Positions 15,603 through 18,543 of a stretch of DNA of 18,543 nt are shown here, one piece after another. This DNA comes from Candidatus Poribacteria bacterium (GTDB lineage: Bacteria > Poribacteria > WGA-4E > WGA-3G), in contig RKRO01000197.1 in NCBI GenBank assembly GCA_007571355.1, forward strand, positions 1 to 18,543, written 5' to 3'. The stretch's first letter is position 1. Each line of letters begins with the position of its first letter. The notes below the pieces were generated by a model. The model was given only the letters and a program-made list of their open reading frames with translations. It ran no database searches and had not been told where the DNA came from. A program made the position numbers and the translations under genes.

Positions 15603-16904
15603 TTATTCTGTACGCAATGCCTCAATGGGTGAGAGGGACGATGCCTTTACAGCAGGATATAACCCGAACAGGATACCGATCACTGCCGAGAACGATACGG
15701 AAATGAGTACCCATTGTGTGGAGATAACGGCTGGCCATTCGGGGACAATTTTGGCGATCTTGACAGCGAGCACTGCCATCCCTTCGCCCCCTAAGAGCCC
15801 GAGCCCGATGCCGATTGCGCCCCCGACACTACAGATAATAATGGCTTCCATGAGGAACTGCGCCATAATGTCAAACCGCTTTGCACCGAGTGCTTTTCGG
15901 AGTCCGATCTCGCGTGTCCGCTCACTCACAGCGACGAGCATCATATTCATAATGCCGATGCCCCCGACGAGCAGCGAAAATCCCGCGATACTCCCCAAGG
16001 CGATTTTGATCATTTTGCTGATTTTCTCTAATTGCGCCATGCCTGAACGCATCTCAAAGATTCCGACGAAGCTGTCATCGCCTTTATGACGTTTTCGGAT
16101 AACGGTTTTTACCTCCTTAATCGCCTTCGGTACATCTTCAACGGTATGGGCGTAGACGACGATATCCTGAATCTGATCGTTGCCGGTGAACCGTTCTTGA
16201 ACTGTAGAGATGGGTATGAAGACGAGGTTATCATAACTCCAACCGAACCGGAGGCTTCGCCCGCGCGGTGTCAGGGCGCCGACGACAGTGAACCGCTCTG
16301 TCGAACGTTTGCTATCTCTACGCCCCCATCGATCATAACGACCACTCCCTTTCGCGATTTTGATCTCCTGCCCCAAGGGGGATTTGTTCCCGAACAGTTC
16401 GGCTGCGACTTCTTGACCGAGCACACAAATTTTTGTTGCATTTTGAACATCTTCGTCTGTAATGAAACGTCCTTCCTGGACATCCCAATCCATTGCGACT
16501 GGATAGTTGGCATCTACGCCGTTGTAGCCGGCGCGGGCTTCGGAACCGTCAGCAGCTTGGATTAACGCCCCTCTCCATTCGGGGATTCGAGGCGTGACAG
16601 CACGGACAGACGGACATTCGGCTTCAATCGCGAGAACATCTTCATATTCCAAATATTCGTTGCTACGGATACGAATCCACCGTCCGCCATCTCGTTTATA
16701 CGTCGTGCGGTACATCGTGAATTGGTTCGCCCCGCCTAATTTCTGTGCGTCTTGGAGTACGATAACCTTCGCGCCATCGCCGATAGCGATCATTGCAAGT
16801 ACCGCAGCGACACCGATGATAATACCGAGCATCGTCAGCAGCGATCGCATTTTATTTGCGCGGATTGCTGAGAGCCCGATAGAGAGCCCTTCAATTAAAC
16901 GCAT
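15603..16904 (-). CDS. MacB/FtsX-type ABC transporter permease (first of three)
   Basis: This is the promoter-proximal gene of the export cluster. The 433-residue product has the same four-segment plan as the next gene: segment 1 about 22-42 (LLTMLGIIIGVAAVLAMIAI), a periplasmic domain about 45-295, then three further segments. The signature ERTREIGLRKALGAKRFDIM and the tail SPIEALRTE are present. AGGAGA precedes the ATG by about 5 nt. Family members without a fused ATPase pair with a LolD/MacB-type ATPase and move lipids, lipoproteins, peptides or toxins through MacA-like adaptors. No such ATPase is encoded upstream (about 1 kb of repeats) or downstream in the cluster. The substrate cannot be deduced. 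Confidence 0.88.
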   Translation of the reverse strand: MRLIEGLSIGLSAIRANKMRSLLTMLGIIIGVAAVLAMIAIGDGAKVIVLQDAQKLGGANQFTMYRTTYKRDGGRWIRIRSNEYLEYEDVLAIEAECPSVRAVTPRIPEWRGALIQAADGSEARAGYNGVDANYPVAMDWDVQEGRFITDEDVQNATKICVLGQEVAAELFGNKSPLGQEIKIAKGSGRYDRWGRRDSKRSTERFTVVGALTPRGRSLRFGWSYDNLVFIPISTVQERFTGNDQIQDIVVYAHTVEDVPKAIKEVKTVIRKRHKGDDSFVGIFEMRSGMAQLEKISKMIKIALGSIAGFSLLVGGIGIMNMMLVAVSERTREIGLRKALGAKRFDIMAQFLMEAIIICSVGGAIGIGLGLLGGEGMAVLAVKIAKIVPEWPAVISTQWVLISVSFSAVIGILFGLYPAVKASSLSPIEALRTE

Positions 16905-16925
16905 GTGTTCTCCTAAAATTTTTCC

Positions 16926-16954
16926 TTTATAGTAAAAGCCCGTAAGAATTGAAA
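16926..16954 (-). promoter_or_regulatory. Weak candidate promoter for the export cluster, inside repeat copy B
   Basis: On the minus strand TTTCAA (16954-16949), 17 bp, TATAAA (16931-16926). The -10 is good and the -35 poor. Transcription would begin near 16919, leaving a leader of about 15 nt that contains the AGGAGA of the first permease gene. The -10 is read from the repeat head in the opposite sense to copy A. Confidence 0.35.
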
Positions 16955-17008
16955 CTCATCAAACCGAAGCGATGTCCCTCTGATTCCCCCCTGCTTGCGG
17001 GGCGGGTG
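16926..17008 (+). repeat. Dispersed intergenic repeat, copy B
   Basis: It has the head TTTATAGTAAAAGCC (16926-16940), then 55 nt (16948-17002) identical to 17099-17153 in copy C. It ends in a G/C hairpin CCCC-ctgcttgc-GGGG region. It abuts the export cluster start. Confidence 0.75.
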
Positions 17009-17077
17009 TTTTTGCAAACGCTAAAATCCAACGCGAAGAAAGTGTTTCTTCAAGGGGTATCCGCGTCCAAGTGCGCA

Positions 17078-17166
17078 TTTATAGTAAAGCCAGGAATTAT
17101 TGAAACTCATCAAACCGAAGCGATGTCCCTCTGATTCCCCCCTGCTTGCGGGGGGTTAGGGGGGGA
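17078..17166 (+). repeat. Dispersed intergenic repeat, copy C
   Basis: Head TTTATAGTAAAGCC (17078-17091), then the 55-nt block shared exactly with copy B, then CCCCCC-tgcttgc-GGGGGG (17137-17155). It is in the same orientation as copy B, about 150 nt away. Confidence 0.75.
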
Positions 17167-17175
17167 TCTTCATAA

Positions 17176-17239
17176 AAATGTCCCATTAATTCTGGAATCC
17201 ACTCTATTTTGGGATTTCACGACAAAACTTAGGACATTT
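17176..17239. repeat. Nested inverted repeat
   Basis: Outer arms AAATGTCC (17176-17183) and GGACATTT (17232-17239) are perfect. Inner arms TGGAATCC (17193-17200) and GGATTTCA (17212-17219) pair with one G-U. It could fold as a two-tier stem-loop of about 64 nt. It may be a mobile palindromic element rather than a terminator, as no U-tract follows. Confidence 0.5.
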
Positions 17240-17294
17240 GACGTAATTATCGGAAATAGGTTTATTGTCTTGTGCCCGAGCGGGAAAATTGCGA

Positions 17295-17329
17295 CGTGCG
17301 ATGAATCGCCCGACCACGAACTCAACCAG
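17295..17329 (+). repeat. GCRATGAATYGC palindrome family, copy 1
   Basis: CGTGCGATGAATCGCCCGAC then CACGAACTCAACCAG. The core GCGAT-ga-ATCGC is a perfect inverted repeat. Related copies lie at 17568, 17790 (inverted) and 17830. Confidence 0.6.
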
Positions 17330-17350
17330 TTGACACACTATGAAAAAAAC

Positions 17351-17369
17351 GCACTTACCCCATTTTTTG
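17351..17369. repeat. Left arm of a 566-bp inverted-repeat pair
   Basis: GCACTTACCCCATTTTTTG is the reverse complement of 17897-17916, apart from one or two extra homopolymer bases on the right. Together the arms bound 17351-17916. Confidence 0.55.
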
Positions 17370-17439
17370 TTATGCGTCGCATAGCGTTGATGTCGTTAGG
17401 TTTGTGTGTGAGCAAGGCAGTCAATGACAGAGGGTTTTC

Positions 17440-17515
17440 GATTTATAGTAAGGTTTAAAATTAATAGGACACTCCGCATCGGTTCGGTTAGAAAACTGAA
17501 CCTACCGGGGGAATG
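17440..17515 (+). repeat. Dispersed intergenic repeat, diverged copy D
   Basis: Head TTTATAGTAAGG (17442-17453), then AATTAATAGGACAC, which is echoed on the opposite strand at 17174-17190. A hairpin follows: GGTTCGGT (17482-17489) with ACTGAACC (17496-17503), paired with one G-U. The body of copies A-C is missing. Confidence 0.5.
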
Positions 17516-17567
17516 AAGTATCTCTTTGTTTTTAGGATTCACTATAAATAAATATTTCCGTAATTGA

Positions 17568-17630
17568 CGGGCAATAAATGGTTTCCCTACTACGAACCAG
17601 CCCTCAAGTGCAAAGTTGAAAGACAAAACT
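17568..17630 (+). repeat. GCRATGAATYGC palindrome family, copy 2
   Basis: CGGGCAATAAATGGTTTCCC then TACTACGAACCAGCCCTCAA and a tail CAAAGTTGAAAGAC. The tail CCCTCAA..CAAAGTTGAAAGAC is shared with copy 4. The palindrome core is partly degraded. Confidence 0.5.
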
Positions 17631-17707
17631 AGTCGTAACACCAGTTTGATGAATCATTTTAGATGTGTTGCACCTTCTATTTTCGCAGCACAGCAGCGTG
17701 AGTTGTA

Positions 17708-17729
17708 GCACAAACTTCATAGTTTGTGC
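17708..17729. repeat. Perfect 9-bp palindrome
   Basis: GCACAAACT-tcat-AGTTTGTGC is a perfect stem with a four-base loop. No flanking gene or U-tract explains it as a terminator, so a REP-like element is likely. Confidence 0.55.
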
Positions 17730-17789
17730 AGTCTAAAACCTCAATGAACAGTAGACGTTACATACGTCCAACATTTATCAAACTCACGT

Positions 17790-17815
17790 TAGTAGTAGGG
17801 CAATTCATTGCCCGT
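17790..17815 (-). repeat. GCRATGAATYGC palindrome family, copy 3 (inverted)
   Basis: The reverse strand reads CGGGCAATGAATTGCCCTAC then TACTAACG. The core GGGCAAT-tc-ATTGCCC (17798-17813) is a perfect 7-bp inverted repeat. It lies opposite in orientation to copies 1, 2 and 4. Confidence 0.6.
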
Positions 17816-17829
17816 TATTGCGTTGTGAA

Positions 17830-17890
17830 CGTGCGATGAATCACACGACGACGAACCGAACCATCCCTCAAACTCAAAGTTGAAAGACGA
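17830..17890 (+). repeat. GCRATGAATYGC palindrome family, copy 4
   Basis: CGTGCGATGAATCACACGAC then GACGAACCGAACCATCCCTC and the tail CAAAGTTGAAAGAC shared with copy 2. The outer CGTG and CACG can pair around GAT-ga-ATC with a single mismatch. Confidence 0.55.
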
Positions 17891-17896
17891 CTACTC

Positions 17897-17916
17897 AAAA
17901 AAATGGGGGTAAGTGC
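17897..17916. repeat. Right arm of a 566-bp inverted-repeat pair
   Basis: AAAAAAATGGGGGTAAGTGC is the inverted counterpart of 17351-17369. It ends 15 bp before the -35 box of the rightward promoter. No clear target-site duplication flanks the pair. Confidence 0.55.
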
Positions 17917-17931
17917 CAATAAAAAAAATGT

Positions 17932-17960
17932 TTGACTTTCAAAGTCGTATCTTGTATAAT
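17932..17960 (+). promoter_or_regulatory. Near-consensus sigma70 promoter with overlapping inverted repeat (possible operator)
   Basis: TTGACT (17932-17937), exactly 17 bp, TATAAT (17955-17960): the best promoter in the window. A perfect inverted repeat GACTTT-c-AAAGTC (17934-17946) overlaps the -35 box and the start of the spacer, where a repressor could block polymerase. It reads toward the small ORF and the HEPN-like gene. Confidence 0.75.
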
Positions 17961-18077
17961 CTTAAAAATGTCAAAAACGACGCAAGGAAGAGAAAATAAC
18001 CCGATGAACACACAAAATATCGCATCCAATTCACAATCCAATCAGAAACCGCCCATCGGGCAAATATCCGCTAATCA

Positions 18078-18086
18078 CCCCCCCCC
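18078..18086 (+). repeat. Poly-C tract (C9)
   Basis: Nine consecutive C within the small ORF. Such tracts change length by slipped-strand mispairing and are also common sites of sequencing error. Its length decides the downstream reading frame. Confidence 0.8.
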
Positions 18087-18118
18087 ACTTATTATCTGTT
18101 AAGTAAAAATTACAATTG

Positions 18119-18234
18119 GTTTACCTTACAGTTCGGTGTTCCCTGTGCTTCGCGCTGCAACGCCGGCGCGGGCAGTGAGCCCGGTAAACGCTATTTACGC
18201 CTCTTGGGATCCCACAATGGGAGTGTTACCCAAG
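18119..18234 (+). other. Potentially structured leader RNA
   Basis: GTTTACC (18119-18125) pairs with GGTAAAC (18183-18189), enclosing GGGC-agtga-GCCC-type pairing (18070-18082 within line, i.e. 18170-18182). A second unit has CTTGGG (18203-18208) with CCCAAG (18229-18234), enclosing TCCCA-caa-TGGGA (18210-18222). It does not match a riboswitch or ribozyme consensus I know. It overlaps the possible -1 frame coding sequence. Confidence 0.3.
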
Positions 18235-18292
18235 GGGCTAAATTTGTTGCGAAGAACCTTCTTCAATTCTCTACTTTTCCAGAGGTCAAATT

Positions 18293-18543
18293 ATGAATAC
18301 GATTGAACGTCCGAACCGCGAGGTGCTCAACAAAGCATTGGATATATTCCGCGATGCGATGCGTCCTTTTCTTCTGCAAGCAATGAAACGGGTACGGGGC
18401 AAAACGGTCGAAGAGGCGATTGCGGATGCCTTGTCGGCGCATCAAGAGACCGAGTTTCTACATCGGCTGCAGACCAACGGTGGTAATGTTGCATCCGCGA
18501 TTGACATCGGTGACTTTCCGAACCTCGTGAGGCGGAATTGGAA
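18293..18543 (+). CDS. N-terminal part of a Swt1-type HEPN-domain protein (cut by window end)
   Basis: The start at 18293 is supported by AGAGGT (18281-18286), and 83 complete codons are visible before the window ends. The sequence NREVLNKALDIFRDAMRPFL (8-27), then MKRVRGKTVEEAIADALS (31-48) and a Leu/Arg-containing stretch ending in FPNLVRRNW (75-83), resembles the Swt1-like HEPN domain. That domain opens many large bacterial proteins, often ahead of a DUF499-type ATPase or other defence-related domains. HEPN domains are commonly RNases or scaffolds in toxin and antiphage systems; the catalytic R-x4-6-H motif is not within the visible part. The gene overlaps the stop of the possible small ORF (ATGA) and lies about 325 nt downstream of the strong promoter. 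The assignment rests on a short segment and on recall of the family. Confidence 0.6.
   Translation, partial: MNTIERPNREVLNKALDIFRDAMRPFLLQAMKRVRGKTVEEAIADALSAHQETEFLHRLQTNGGNVASAIDIGDFPNLVRRNW

Larger units (their letters stand above)
17968..18296 (+). pseudogene. Possible small gene interrupted by a -1 frame change at a run of nine C
   Basis: From ATG 17968, or the in-frame ATG 18004 preceded by AAGGAAGAG at 17984-17992, a polar Asn/Gln/Ser-rich frame (NTQNIASNSQSNQKPPIG and on) runs to TAA at 18100-18102. Inside it lies C9 at 18078-18086. The -1 frame is open from 18075 and runs about 70 more codons (TYYLLSKNYNWFTLQFG ... QFSTFPEVKL) to TGA 18294-18296, which overlaps the next ATG as ATGA. 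One extra C, or -1 slippage on the C run, would give one protein of about 97-110 residues, coupled to the HEPN-like gene. I recognise no family. The first frame also stays open after its own stop, so openness alone is weak evidence. Alternatives are an assembly error in the homopolymer, a real phase-variable gene, or non-coding structured leader RNA. Confidence 0.4.

Noticed and set aside
14192..16089. Plus-strand Ser/Pro/Thr/Ile-rich open frames opposite the permease genes
   Set aside because: They repeat the same composition in all three paralogues because they are the antisense of conserved membrane segments.
17270..17641. Short open frames on both strands (17270-17458 plus, 17396-17641 minus)
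   Set aside because: They run through palindromes and repeat copies, have no ribosome-binding site and no recognisable protein character.
16926..17890. CRISPR array
   Set aside because: Repeat copies are few, irregularly spaced, in both orientations and unequal in length; there are no uniform spacers and no cas genes.
18119..18234. Known riboswitch, HDV-like or hammerhead ribozyme, or tRNA
   Set aside because: I could not find the conserved cores (for example no cobalamin box, no CTGATGA/GAAA pair, no GGTTCGAATC arm); only generic stems are present.

Overview
The window looks like chromosome of an uncultivated Gram-negative (diderm) bacterium. Signs of an outer membrane are a PorV-like barrel protein with a SPOR domain, several exported proteins and a TolC-type periplasmic adaptor. 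The gene mix (DegT/StrS aminotransferase, TPR protein, MacB-like permease clusters, exported beta-propeller) and the density of short palindromic intergenic repeats remind me of Candidatus Poribacteria. That assignment is inference, not proof. Several sigma70-type promoters can be read directly (TTGACA or TTGACT, 17-18 bp, TATAAT-like).

Left edge (1-2450): a single-chain restriction-modification enzyme combines a PD-(D/E)XK nuclease, an N6-adenine methylase and an HsdS-like recognition domain. It is visibly more A+T-rich than its neighbours and is closed by a strong stem-loop. Then 2487-6465 (minus) holds an outer-membrane PorV-like protein with FlgD-type Ig domains and a C-terminal SPOR domain, and an exported beta-propeller protein. 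A divergent promoter region at 6480-6740 separates these from a TPR protein and a DegT/DnrJ/EryC1/StrS aminotransferase (plus). A GNAT acetyltransferase (minus) and a PhnP-like metallo-beta-lactamase-fold hydrolase (plus) follow, with starts only 22 bp apart.

The region 10800-16904 (minus) is one export cluster: three MacB/FtsX-type permeases, two of them close tandem duplicates, followed by one MacA/HlyD-like adaptor with an unusually long coiled-coil hairpin. No ABC ATPase gene is present in or beside the cluster.

The stretch 16905-17931 has no convincing gene. It is packed with dispersed repeats and palindromes, some preserving their base pairing through compensatory changes. At 17932 a near-consensus promoter, overlapped by a perfect inverted repeat that could be an operator, reads rightward into a small ORF with a run of nine C. 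The -1 frame after that run stays open and its stop overlaps (ATGA) the start of a gene cut by the window end. The visible part of that gene resembles the Swt1-type HEPN domain found at the N-terminus of large defence-associated proteins. This promoter, operator, poly-C ORF and HEPN gene unit is the best candidate here for an undescribed, possibly phase-variable, defence module.
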